DNA of 7,464 nt from an uncultured Mycoplasma sp. GTDB lineage: Bacteria; Bacillota_I; Bacilli_A; RF39; UBA660. Of this stretch, positions 1-6,062 are shown in pieces. Every line of letters starts with the position of its first letter. Position 1 is the stretch's first letter. Both the position numbers and the translations under genes were made by a program. The stretch spans positions 1-7,464 of the forward strand of contig CAJLUG010000045.1 of the NCBI GenBank assembly GCA_905209745.1. The letters run 5' to 3'. The notes under the pieces are model-generated. The model was not told where the DNA came from. It worked only from the letters and a program-made list of their open reading frames with translations, and did no database searches.

Positions 1-1047
1 TCTGTTAACAAAAAAATAATTACAGGATCAATAGAATATAGTACACATATTTCAGGAGCCGGTTGGCAGAATTACTCTTCTGATGGAAGTGCATCAGGAA
101 GAATAGGTGGAAGAATAGAAGCCATTAAAATAAAATTAACAGGAAAACTAGCTGAAGAGTATGATGTTTATTACCGTGTTCATGTTGCCGACGTTGGCTG
201 GATGACATGGGCATCTAATGATGCTCCTGCTGGGACAACTGGCGGTGGAAAAAGAATTGAAGCAATCGCAATCCAATTAGTAAAAAAAGGAGATCCAGCT
301 CCAGAAAACATTGGTAATAGTGTAGGTAGTTCCTACCTAGAAGCTCGCTGGGAAACAAGAGAAGATGGCAATAAATATTATTATGATGTCAAAGGAAATT
401 TAGTGACTGGTGGAGGATATGTAATAGGAGATTTTACCTACTACTTTGGACCAACCGGAATCTATTTAGGAACTGAAAATTTAAAAGTAATTGATGTGTC
501 TGCACACCAAGGAATAATTGAATGGGACAAAGTTGCTGCATCAGGTATTTATGGAGTCATACTAAGAATAGCAGCAGGCTGTGAAACAGAAGATGTTCAA
601 CTAGCAAGAAATATTGCCGAAGTAAAAAAATATAATATTCCATATGGTATCTATATTTATAGTTATGCAGAAAACTATAACGAAGGTGTATTATATGCAC
701 AATTTACAAAGAATGTAATTAATAAGTATTCAATGAATCCAACATTAGGAATTTATCTAGATTTAGAAAGTAACAGCATGACTGAGAATATGGGACCAAC
801 AGAATATACCCAAGTCGTACAAGGATTTATGTCCGTACTACCAAATGCTAATGTATATACTTATAGAAGCTATGCTGATAATGAACTAAATACAGCATAT
901 ATTAGATCTTATATTACTTGGATTGCAGAATATAATCCAACATGCGCCTATACTGGTAGTTATAAAATGTGGCAATATACATCAACCGCAACTCTTCAAG
1001 GAATTAGTGGCTATGTAGATATGAGTATTTTATATACAACTAAATAA
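1..1047 (+). CDS. Secreted GH25 lysozyme with ChW repeats (5' end outside window)
   Basis: The frame is open from base 1 (348 codons visible), so the gene begins upstream; the ATG at 202 lies inside a ChW repeat and is not the start. Visible residues about 11-46 and 56-93 form two ChW (clostridial hydrophobic, conserved Trp) repeats, each with a GW core (W22, W67) and ending in R-I-E-A-I. Residues about 116-159 resemble a choline/cell-wall-binding repeat (KYYYD, then VTGG, then YYFGPTG). Residues about 163-346 are a glycoside hydrolase family 25 domain: DVSAHQG with Asp165, the catalytic YLDLE with Asp254 and Glu256, WIAEYN, and the closing MWQYTS and GYVDMS motifs. GH25 enzymes cut the MurNAc-GlcNAc bond of peptidoglycan. 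The protein is presumably exported and wall-bound; its signal peptide would be upstream. It could be an autolysin, a weapon against other bacteria, or of prophage origin; ChW repeats favour a host surface protein. The stop is followed at once by a terminator. Confidence 0.93.
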   Translation, partial: SVNKKIITGSIEYSTHISGAGWQNYSSDGSASGRIGGRIEAIKIKLTGKLAEEYDVYYRVHVADVGWMTWASNDAPAGTTGGGKRIEAIAIQLVKKGDPAPENIGNSVGSSYLEARWETREDGNKYYYDVKGNLVTGGGYVIGDFTYYFGPTGIYLGTENLKVIDVSAHQGIIEWDKVAASGIYGVILRIAAGCETEDVQLARNIAEVKKYNIPYGIYIYSYAENYNEGVLYAQFTKNVINKYSMNPTLGIYLDLESNSMTENMGPTEYTQVVQGFMSVLPNANVYTYRSYADNELNTAYIRSYITWIAEYNPTCAYTGSYKMWQYTSTATLQGISGYVDMSILYTTK

Positions 1048-1051
1048 ATAA

Positions 1052-1083
1052 AAAAATATCACACCAATTGGTGTGGTATTTTT
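1052..1083. terminator. Bidirectional intrinsic terminator between convergent genes
   Basis: This is an almost perfect inverted repeat centred on ACACCAATTGGTGT, extended outward by C-G, one T-G wobble, A-T and T-A pairs and then an A-tract on the left and a T-tract on the right. On the plus strand the hairpin ends in a run of five T after the lysozyme gene. On the minus strand the A-tract becomes a U-run after the phosphoglycerol transferase gene, which ends 25 bases away. One element can therefore serve both genes. Confidence 0.85.
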
Positions 1084-1107
1084 GTAATAAAAGATAATTA
1101 ATATATT

Positions 1108-2706
1108 TTATGATTTCTGATTTAGTAAATAATCATCATAAAATGAAGATGTTTTATTTAAATTATCATTAATATATTGATTTCCATATATTTCACCTAG
1201 TGTTTTTTTACAACTAAATAAATTAGTACCAAGACCTAATCTTTCACCATCGATTTCTGCTCCCAAACTTGCAAGAGTAGTAGGAAAGAAATCAAAAGTA
1301 GAAAAAGTACGATTTTTATTACAATCAGTATCTACGGAAGAATTTAAAAATACATTATATAGACTTCTAAAGTAACCATTAGGTATTTCATTAAAAATAG
1401 TATTATTCATACTTAAATGATCTCCTGATAAGATAACAGTCGTATCTTCATAAAAATCTTGTTTTTGAATCCAATCCACAAACTCAGCTACTTGCATACT
1501 AGAACAACTAATAGCATTTAAATAAGAATCATCATACTTATCTTCACAAAAATCACTAACATATCCTTCATTAGCATGGGTATCAACCGTTAACATAGTA
1601 AAGTTAAAAGGCTCATCTTTTTTAGATATTTCTGTTAATTTTTCTTTTGCCCAGTCGAATAAAATATCATCTTCCATTCCCCACCAGACATAGTAATCTT
1701 CATCGATAACTTCTTCATCAATCGCAGTATAATAATCATATAAAGTATAATCACCATGACTAGTTAAATAAGTCTCTCTTCCACCAAACTCAATATCCGA
1801 TCCTACCATCATATAGTTATGATAGCCATTTTCTTCTAAGATATCTCCCAAAGAGTAGGCACCGCTCACAACACCATTTTGATAAAATTCTTTGGTGTTA
1901 GGATGTATAGTACTTTTAATAGGAATACCAGCAGTTGCCGCAACAATTCCTCCCATTGTCCAAGTAGCTCCATAATAATTGGTAGGTCCTCCTAAATTAT
2001 CAGTATAAGAAAAGTTTAAATTTTCTTTTGCAAGATCAGTTAACTCTGGAATATAGTTAGTAGTATAAGCACCACCATTTTTCTTATTCATATAAGTAGT
2101 CTCCATAGACTCCAAATAAATATAAATCAAATTTTTCTTCTTATTAGGAAACTTTATATCTACATCTTTTGGATCTACATACTCAAGTTCAATAAAGTCA
2201 GACGTTTCGCTACTAGACTTAATATAATCAAATATATATAACTTATCCATAGAATAATAAATAGAATATCCTAATAATAGAATAGGAATAAGTACATAAA
2301 TAGTTTTAAAAAACCAATTATTTCTAAGTAAAATCAAAACATCTTTTTTACCTAATTTCATATTAAAGTAAATACTAGAATGTCTAAATAAATAACGAAT
2401 AATTAGGATTGCTATTACAAAACATAAAACAATACCCAAAGGTATAAAAATATTCTCTAAAATAAAATCCCATATAAGATCACTACTAGCAGAAGTAACT
2501 GGACTAGTAATGGTATATAATATTTGATTAAAAGAATCAAATCCATAATTATCTAACGTCCAATTCGTACTAGAAATGAGTGCAAAAGATAGGAAGAATA
2601 AAAAACAATAAAGGACAAGTAAAAAGACTTTAACGACTCTTTTTACTATTTTTTTTCGTCTTTTTCTTGCTTCTAACTTTTCTTTTTGACTCTTCTTTTT
2701 TCTCAT
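1108..2706 (-). CDS. LtaS/OpgB-like membrane phosphoglycerol transferase (sulfatase superfamily)
   Basis: The 532-residue protein has a strongly basic N-terminus (residues 1-23), hydrophobic helices at about 24-46, 87-107 and 132-152, then an extracellular alkaline-phosphatase/sulfatase-fold domain from about residue 190 to 500. Landmarks are IYIYLES with metal-ligand Glu199, the GATWTMGG segment where Thr248 matches the catalytic threonine, VDTHANEGY with His377, and LSGDH with Asp429 and His430. In this family the threonine takes glycerol phosphate from phosphatidylglycerol and passes it to a lipoteichoic-acid chain or a glycan, leaving diacylglycerol. The GATWTMGG and AGIPI wording is closer to OpgB/MdoB-type enzymes than to classical LtaS, so the acceptor is uncertain. 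It has three clear helices where LtaS has five. The start overlaps the upstream gene by 77 bases; an AAAGGA at 2718-2723 is a plausible ribosome site, and no other ATG exists before residue 116. Confidence 0.88.
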   Translation of the reverse strand: MRKKKSQKEKLEARKRRKKIVKRVVKVFLLVLYCFLFFLSFALISSTNWTLDNYGFDSFNQILYTITSPVTSASSDLIWDFILENIFIPLGIVLCFVIAILIIRYLFRHSSIYFNMKLGKKDVLILLRNNWFFKTIYVLIPILLLGYSIYYSMDKLYIFDYIKSSSETSDFIELEYVDPKDVDIKFPNKKKNLIYIYLESMETTYMNKKNGGAYTTNYIPELTDLAKENLNFSYTDNLGGPTNYYGATWTMGGIVAATAGIPIKSTIHPNTKEFYQNGVVSGAYSLGDILEENGYHNYMMVGSDIEFGGRETYLTSHGDYTLYDYYTAIDEEVIDEDYYVWWGMEDDILFDWAKEKLTEISKKDEPFNFTMLTVDTHANEGYVSDFCEDKYDDSYLNAISCSSMQVAEFVDWIQKQDFYEDTTVILSGDHLSMNNTIFNEIPNGYFRSLYNVFLNSSVDTDCNKNRTFSTFDFFPTTLASLGAEIDGERLGLGTNLFSCKKTLGEIYGNQYINDNLNKTSSFYDDYLLNQKS

Positions 2707-3022
2707 CTTTACTTCTTTCCTTTACTTCAACATTAATAGAGAATACTTTCGTAATTACTTTATAAATATATGGTAATAACACCGAAATAATGAAACTAAT
2801 CCAAAGATATTTAGTAGCAAAATTATAAGTAAATATCTCGTTAGAATAAGTCCATTCTTGACTACAAAAAATACTAAATAAAGTATTTACTAGCATCGTA
2901 ATCAAAAAAGTATAACATCCATAATTAATAACTAGTTCTTTTCCTGTCATTTTTCTATTATTAATTTTCTCTGATATAACAATAGAAAATAAGGCAGGTA
3001 AAAAGACACATATAAAATACAT
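2630..3022 (-). CDS. Small three-helix membrane protein with lysine-rich tail, unknown function
   Basis: I do not recognise this family with certainty. The 130-residue product has hydrophobic segments at about residues 2-17 (containing FLPALFSIVISEKI), 33-53 and 70-92, then a tail (about 101-130) made almost wholly of Lys, Arg, Glu and Ser. The frame is open up to an ATG at 3061, but I place the start at the ATG at 3022: a perfect AGGAGG lies seven bases upstream of it, and the likely -10 box (3067-3072) puts the transcript start at about 3060, which would leave the 3061 ATG without a leader. The last 77 bases overlap the phosphoglycerol transferase gene in another frame, so the two are one transcript and probably translationally coupled. 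It may be an accessory subunit for that enzyme; this is inference from position only. Confidence 0.75.
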   Translation of the reverse strand: MYFICVFLPALFSIVISEKINNRKMTGKELVINYGCYTFLITMLVNTLFSIFCSQEWTYSNEIFTYNFATKYLWISFIISVLLPYIYKVITKVFSINVEVKERSKDEKKEESKRKVRSKKKTKKNSKKSR

Positions 3023-3029
3023 AACCAAA

Positions 3030-3035
3030 CCTCCT
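3030..3035 (-). promoter_or_regulatory. Ribosome binding site that fixes the start at 3022
   Basis: The minus strand reads AGGAGG here, seven bases before the ATG at 3022. No comparable site precedes the in-frame ATG codons at 3061 or 3046, so this site decides the start of the small membrane protein. Confidence 0.8.
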
Positions 3036-3066
3036 ACAACTCCCATATAGGGATATAACATCGAAT

Positions 3067-3095
3067 ATTATAACATACTTGTATGAAAATTCCTA
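3067..3095 (-). promoter_or_regulatory. Extended -10 promoter for the membrane protein / transferase operon
   Basis: On the minus strand TATAAT (3072-3067) is preceded by TG and one base, giving ATGTTATAAT, an extended -10. The hexamer 17 bases upstream, TAGGAA (3095-3090), is a poor -35, as is common for extended -10 promoters. Transcription would start near 3060, leaving a leader of about 38 bases that holds the AGGAGG site. The inverted repeat CATAC-TT-GTATG (3074-3085) lies in the spacer and could be an operator. Confidence 0.65.
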
Positions 3096-3140
3096 GTAAA
3101 AAAACAAATGTTACTATATAAATTAACAGAGCTTCTTTAT

Positions 3141-3170
3141 TTTACTTATATAATAATTTTATGTTATAAT
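3141..3170 (+). promoter_or_regulatory. Promoter for the DAG kinase operon
   Basis: TATAAT at 3165-3170 is preceded by TG at 3162-3163 (ATGTTATAAT, extended -10). TTTACT at 3141-3146 is a four-of-six -35 at a spacing of 18. Transcription should start near 3177, just before the AGGAGAG ribosome site at 3181-3187. It points away from the minus-strand promoter about 70 bases to its left. Confidence 0.75.
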
Positions 3171-3193
3171 GTCTCTATCAAGGAGAGACGAAT

Positions 3194-4120
3194 ATGAAAA
3201 AATGTATCATTATTATGAATCCCGAAAGTGGAAAAGTAAAAAGCTTAGATAGCACTAAAGAATTCTATGATATATTAAGAAAACATGGCTATGATGCAGA
3301 AATTAAATACACAAAAGCCAAGAAAGATGCTACAAGCATTGTGAAAAATTTAGAAGATGATGTTGATCTAGTAATTTGTGCTGGAGGAGATGGTACTCTA
3401 AACGAAGTAGTAACAGGAAACCTAGAAAGAGAAAACAAACTAACATTAGCCAATCTTCCGATGGGTACCACAAACGATGTAGCGAACATGTATGGATATA
3501 CTAAAAATTATAAAAAAGACTTAGAACTTCTACTACATGGAGTAAGAAAAAAAGTAGACGTATGTTTTATTAATGATACCCCATTTGTCTATGTAGCCTG
3601 TCTTGGAGACTATATTGATATGGCTTATAATACCCCAAGAAATCTAAAGAAAAAATATGGAAAAATTGCCTACATCTTATATGGACTAAGACAATTAAGA
3701 AATAAAATTCATCGTTATAATGTAAAATACAAAGTAAATGGAAAAGAGCATGAAGGTGAATATTCCTTCTTCTTTATCACAAACTCTTCTCGTGTTGCGG
3801 GAGTAGATGACATCTATTATGATGTAAAAATGGATGATAAAATGTTTGAAGTAGCACTAGCCAACCCTAAAACCAAAGCGGATATTTTACGTATATTAGT
3901 TCAAGTAACCATGAAAGATGTAAAAGAAGTACCAGGAATTACTTATTACCAAACTAATAATTTCGAAATAGAGTTTTTAAATAAAAGAAAAACTTCTTGG
4001 TGTATTGATGGAGAAGAATATCCTTCTACAGCTAGCAAATTTAATTTTACAGTACGCCAAGAATTTAAAATGTTAATACCAAAAACAAATGAGAAAAAAT
4101 TATTTCAAAACAAGGAGTAA
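3194..4120 (+). CDS. Diacylglycerol kinase family lipid kinase (DgkB/YegS type)
   Basis: At 308 residues it has the normal length for soluble DagK-catalytic-domain lipid kinases. It opens with an IIIMNPESGK segment (nucleotide-binding start of the family), then AGGDGTLNEV with the GGDGT signature at residues 64-68, LPMGTTNDVA with GTTND at 91-95, and near the C-terminus CIDGEE (residues 270-275), which matches the conserved Asp-Gly-Glu acidic site. Such enzymes use ATP to phosphorylate diacylglycerol to phosphatidic acid at the inner membrane face; other family members phosphorylate other lipids, so the substrate is not proven. Next to an LtaS-like gene, recycling of the diacylglycerol left by that enzyme is the natural reading, as known for DgkB of Bacillus and Staphylococcus. 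A good ribosome site (AGGAGAG) precedes the ATG. The gene is first in an operon with the membrane protein two bases downstream. Confidence 0.92.
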   Translation: MKKCIIIMNPESGKVKSLDSTKEFYDILRKHGYDAEIKYTKAKKDATSIVKNLEDDVDLVICAGGDGTLNEVVTGNLERENKLTLANLPMGTTNDVANMYGYTKNYKKDLELLLHGVRKKVDVCFINDTPFVYVACLGDYIDMAYNTPRNLKKKYGKIAYILYGLRQLRNKIHRYNVKYKVNGKEHEGEYSFFFITNSSRVAGVDDIYYDVKMDDKMFEVALANPKTKADILRILVQVTMKDVKEVPGITYYQTNNFEIEFLNKRKTSWCIDGEEYPSTASKFNFTVRQEFKMLIPKTNEKKLFQNKE

Positions 4121-4122
4121 CA

Positions 4123-4920
4123 ATGAAACAATTAAATCCATATCACAACAAAAAAGAAAATAGAAAAATTATCGCAGTATACCTAATTCTAAGATTTTTA
4201 GTCATTTTATGTATGGTAGAGCAATCCCTAAAAGGAAACTGGAACAATGTATTTATGTGCTTTGTAACCCTAATCTTATTTACTGTTCCAACCATTGCGT
4301 CCCGTACATTTAAAGTAAAATTACCAACAACACTAGAAATCATAGTCTATCTATTTATCTTTTCTGCAGAAATACTAGGAGAAATCCAAAACTTTTATGG
4401 AATCTTTAAACATTGGGATACCATGTTACATACCCTAAATGGTTTTCTAGCAGCCGCAATAGGATTTTCATTAATTGATATTTTAAATAGAAATGAACGC
4501 TTCCATATCAAAATGACTCCTATTTTTGTATCCCTAGTAGCCTTTTGTTTTTCTATGACAATTGGAGTCCTATGGGAATTTGGAGAATTTGCAGTAGATA
4601 GATATCTAGATAAAGATTCTCAAAAAGACCGAATTGTAACTAAAATTTCTTCAGTAGAACTGAACAAAGAAAATAAAAATGAACCAGTCATTATCGATAA
4701 TATTAAGAAAACCAAAATATATAGTAATAATAGTAAAATCACAACAATAGAAGGAGGTTATCTTGATATTGGTATCATTGATACTATGAAAGATTTATTT
4801 GTAAACTTTATAGGAGCAGTTGTCTTCTCAGTTTTAGGATTTTTATATATCAAAGACCGTGATGAATATCAGTTTATAGAAAGATTTATTCCAGTCATTG
4901 GAAAACTAAAAGAAACATAG
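4123..4920 (+). CDS. DUF2238/YjdF-like polytopic membrane protein
   Basis: The 265-residue protein has about six hydrophobic segments (roughly 16-34, 42-58, 70-87, 100-121, 131-150, 222-244). Three motifs are typical of the DUF2238 (YjdF) family: HWDTMLHTLNGF (97-108), LWEFGEF (150-156) and DTMKDLFVNFIGA (220-232), which place conserved Asp, His and Glu residues in or beside helices. The biochemical role of the family is not established to my knowledge. A hydrophilic stretch of about 60 residues (160-219) separates the fifth and sixth segments and looks longer than usual. The ATG lies two bases after the DAG kinase stop and its ribosome site (AAGGAG) overlaps the end of that gene, so translation is coupled. 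A lipid- or envelope-related role is a guess from this pairing. Confidence 0.8.
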   Translation: MKQLNPYHNKKENRKIIAVYLILRFLVILCMVEQSLKGNWNNVFMCFVTLILFTVPTIASRTFKVKLPTTLEIIVYLFIFSAEILGEIQNFYGIFKHWDTMLHTLNGFLAAAIGFSLIDILNRNERFHIKMTPIFVSLVAFCFSMTIGVLWEFGEFAVDRYLDKDSQKDRIVTKISSVELNKENKNEPVIIDNIKKTKIYSNNSKITTIEGGYLDIGIIDTMKDLFVNFIGAVVFSVLGFLYIKDRDEYQFIERFIPVIGKLKET

Positions 4921-4946
4921 TACAGTTAGCAAACTGTACTTTTTTT
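4919..4946 (+). terminator. Intrinsic terminator after the DAG kinase operon
   Basis: A nine-base-pair perfect stem (AGTACAGTT with AACTGTACT, loop AGCA) is followed by a run of seven T at 4940-4946. The TAG stop codon of the membrane protein forms the first bases of the stem, so the gene ends directly in its terminator. Confidence 0.9.
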
Positions 4947-5005
4947 GACATCTTTTGTAATCTTTTGTCGAATCGCTAGCAATTTATAAAAACCTGCGTT
5001 ATAGT
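4945..5005 (+). promoter_or_regulatory. Probable promoter region of the STAS-sigma operon (exact boxes uncertain)
   Basis: Two readings compete. A perfect TTGACA at 4945-4950 is followed after 17 bases by TCGAAT (four of six to TATAAT). Alternatively TATAGT at 5000-5005 (five of six) pairs with TAGCAA at 4977-4982 (three of six), giving a very short leader that starts at the ribosome site. I see no match to the GGGTAT-type -10 of SigB promoters. Confidence 0.4.
4950..4969 (+). repeat. Tandem 10-bp direct repeat upstream of STAS-sigma operon
   Basis: ATCTTTTGTA is followed directly by ATCTTTTGTC, nine of ten bases identical and spaced by one helical turn. It lies between the upstream terminator and the STAS gene, overlapping the possible promoter spacer, so it may be a regulator site. 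Confidence 0.5.
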
Positions 5006-5023
5006 GCAAGAGAAGGTGATCAA

Positions 5024-5362
5024 ATGTTAGAATTAACTACCCAAGTTAGTAGAGGAGTGATGTTTATAAGAATAGAAGGAACAATAGATAAAAATAACTT
5101 TTATAAAGTAGATGACATCATCAATTATTTATTGTATAGCCAAGGAATATTAGTATATGTATTTAATTTAGAAGAAGTAAATTCTGTAGATATAAATTTA
5201 ATTAATATTTTACAAAATAAATTAACAGAAATATTTTTAAGCTGTGGTAGTGTAGGAATCTGTGGAATAGGAGAAAAGTTAAAGAAAAAATTAGGAAGTA
5301 GAAAAGATAGATTATTTTATCTAAAAGAAGAAAAAGAAGTATTTCAATATATCAGTATATAA
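5024..5362 (+). CDS. SpoIIAA-like STAS-domain protein lacking the phosphorylatable serine
   Basis: The 112-residue protein fits a single STAS domain, the fold of anti-sigma-factor antagonists such as SpoIIAA and RsbV: an N-terminal strand pair ending in FIRIEGTID, a helix with VDDIINYLL, the strand LVYVFNLEEV, then the loop SVDINLIN and a helix, and a final VGICGIG strand. In SpoIIAA the loop reads Asp-Ser-Ser-Gly and the second serine is phosphorylated by SpoIIAB. Here it reads D56-I57-N58-L59, so the phosphorylation site appears absent. The start has an excellent ribosome site (AAGGTGATC, 5013-5021). The sigma gene begins 11 bases after the stop, which makes a two-gene operon. It may bind a sigma regulator elsewhere or act in a way other than the phosphorylation switch. 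Family assignment is by pattern and context, since sequence identity to SpoIIAA is low. Confidence 0.75.
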   Translation: MLELTTQVSRGVMFIRIEGTIDKNNFYKVDDIINYLLYSQGILVYVFNLEEVNSVDINLINILQNKLTEIFLSCGSVGICGIGEKLKKKLGSRKDRLFYLKEEKEVFQYISI

Positions 5363-5372
5363 AGGAGAGATT

Positions 5373-6008
5373 ATGGACAACATATTGGAATATGAAAACT
5401 TAATATATAAAATGATTAGTAAATACAAAAATTTTGATCAAGAAGATTTATACCAAGTGTGTATGATAGCTTTAATGAAAGCCAAAAAGAATTATAAAGA
5501 AAATAAAGAAACCAAGTTTTCAACATATGCCTATTATTATATATTAGGAGAAATAAATAACTATATCACTTCTTCCAACCCTATGAAAGTAAGTAAAGAT
5601 TTATTAAAGCTAAGAAAAAGTATTAATAATGCCAAAGAAGTCATTAGTCAAAGACTAAAAAGAGAACCAACAACATTAGAGTTATCCCTATTTTTAGAAA
5701 TACCAGAAGAAAAAATAGAAGAAGCAATACTAGCAACCGACCAAATAGAAAGTCTCGATTATAAATATGAAGACGAAAAAGACGACTTATATAATAATAT
5801 TGGCAAAAAAGAAAAAGCCATGGAAGAAGATATTTTAGATTTAAAAGATGCTATTACCAAATTACCAAAAGAAGAACAACAATTAATCTATGCAAGGTAC
5901 TATAATGATATGAGTCAACAAGAAACAAGTAAAGCTTTAGGAATAAGTCAAGTTCAAGTATCGAGAAAAGAAAACAAAATATTACAAAAACTAAAGACGA
6001 AATTATAA
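5373..6008 (+). CDS. RNA polymerase sigma factor, SigF/SigB (sporulation/stress) class
   Basis: The 211-residue protein carries sigma-70 region 2 at about 22-65 (DLYQVCMIALMKA, then KFSTYAYYYILGEINNYI, matching the KFSTYA and IGEI core of SigF/SigG/SigB), region 3 at about 72-125 (MKVSKDLLKLRK, then REPTTLELSLFLEIPEEKI) and region 4 at about 155-210 with the helix-turn-helix QQETSKALGISQVQVSRKE. Three-region sigma factors of this type direct RNA polymerase to stress or forespore promoters and are normally held by an SpoIIAB/RsbW-like kinase. Its partner upstream is a STAS protein, the order of spoIIA without spoIIAB. At 211 residues it is somewhat shorter than SigF. An AAAGGAGAG ribosome site overlaps the end of the STAS gene. 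Whether the host forms spores cannot be told from this window. Confidence 0.88.
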   Translation: MDNILEYENLIYKMISKYKNFDQEDLYQVCMIALMKAKKNYKENKETKFSTYAYYYILGEINNYITSSNPMKVSKDLLKLRKSINNAKEVISQRLKREPTTLELSLFLEIPEEKIEEAILATDQIESLDYKYEDEKDDLYNNIGKKEKAMEEDILDLKDAITKLPKEEQQLIYARYYNDMSQQETSKALGISQVQVSRKENKILQKLKTKL

Positions 6009-6029
6009 AATAATTCGTCTTTTTTTTTT
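5993..6029 (+). terminator. Intrinsic terminator after the sigma factor gene
   Basis: AAAGACGAA (5993-6001) pairs with TTCGTCTTT (6014-6022); after one bulged A the stem continues TTA-TAA. A run of ten T (6020-6029) follows. The stem includes the last codons and the stop of the sigma gene. Confidence 0.85.
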
Positions 6030-6056
6030 GATATTTATCAAATTTTCTGATATGAT
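6028..6056 (+). promoter_or_regulatory. Housekeeping-type promoter for the zinc-ribbon gene
   Basis: TTGATA (6028-6033) and TATGAT (6051-6056) are separated by exactly 17 bases, and TG at 6048-6049 makes an extended -10. Each box matches the vegetative consensus at five of six positions. The -35 box begins in the T-run of the preceding terminator. Transcription should start near 6063. Confidence 0.8.
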
Positions 6057-6062
6057 AAACAT

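Noticed and set aside
202..204. ATG at 202 as the start of the lysozyme gene
   Set aside because: The same frame is open to base 1 and encodes a complete ChW repeat before it; residue 68 is inside the Trp core of the second repeat.
323..339. Perfect inverted repeat TAGGTAG-TTC-CTACCTA inside the lysozyme gene
   Set aside because: It lies in a coding linker between domains with no T-run and no nearby start; most likely chance.
3289..3489. Minus-strand open frame inside the DAG kinase gene
   Set aside because: It is fully inside a well-supported gene and has no recognisable domain or start signals.
4143..4343. Minus-strand open frame inside the DUF2238-like gene
   Set aside because: It is antisense to a clear membrane protein gene and has no independent support.
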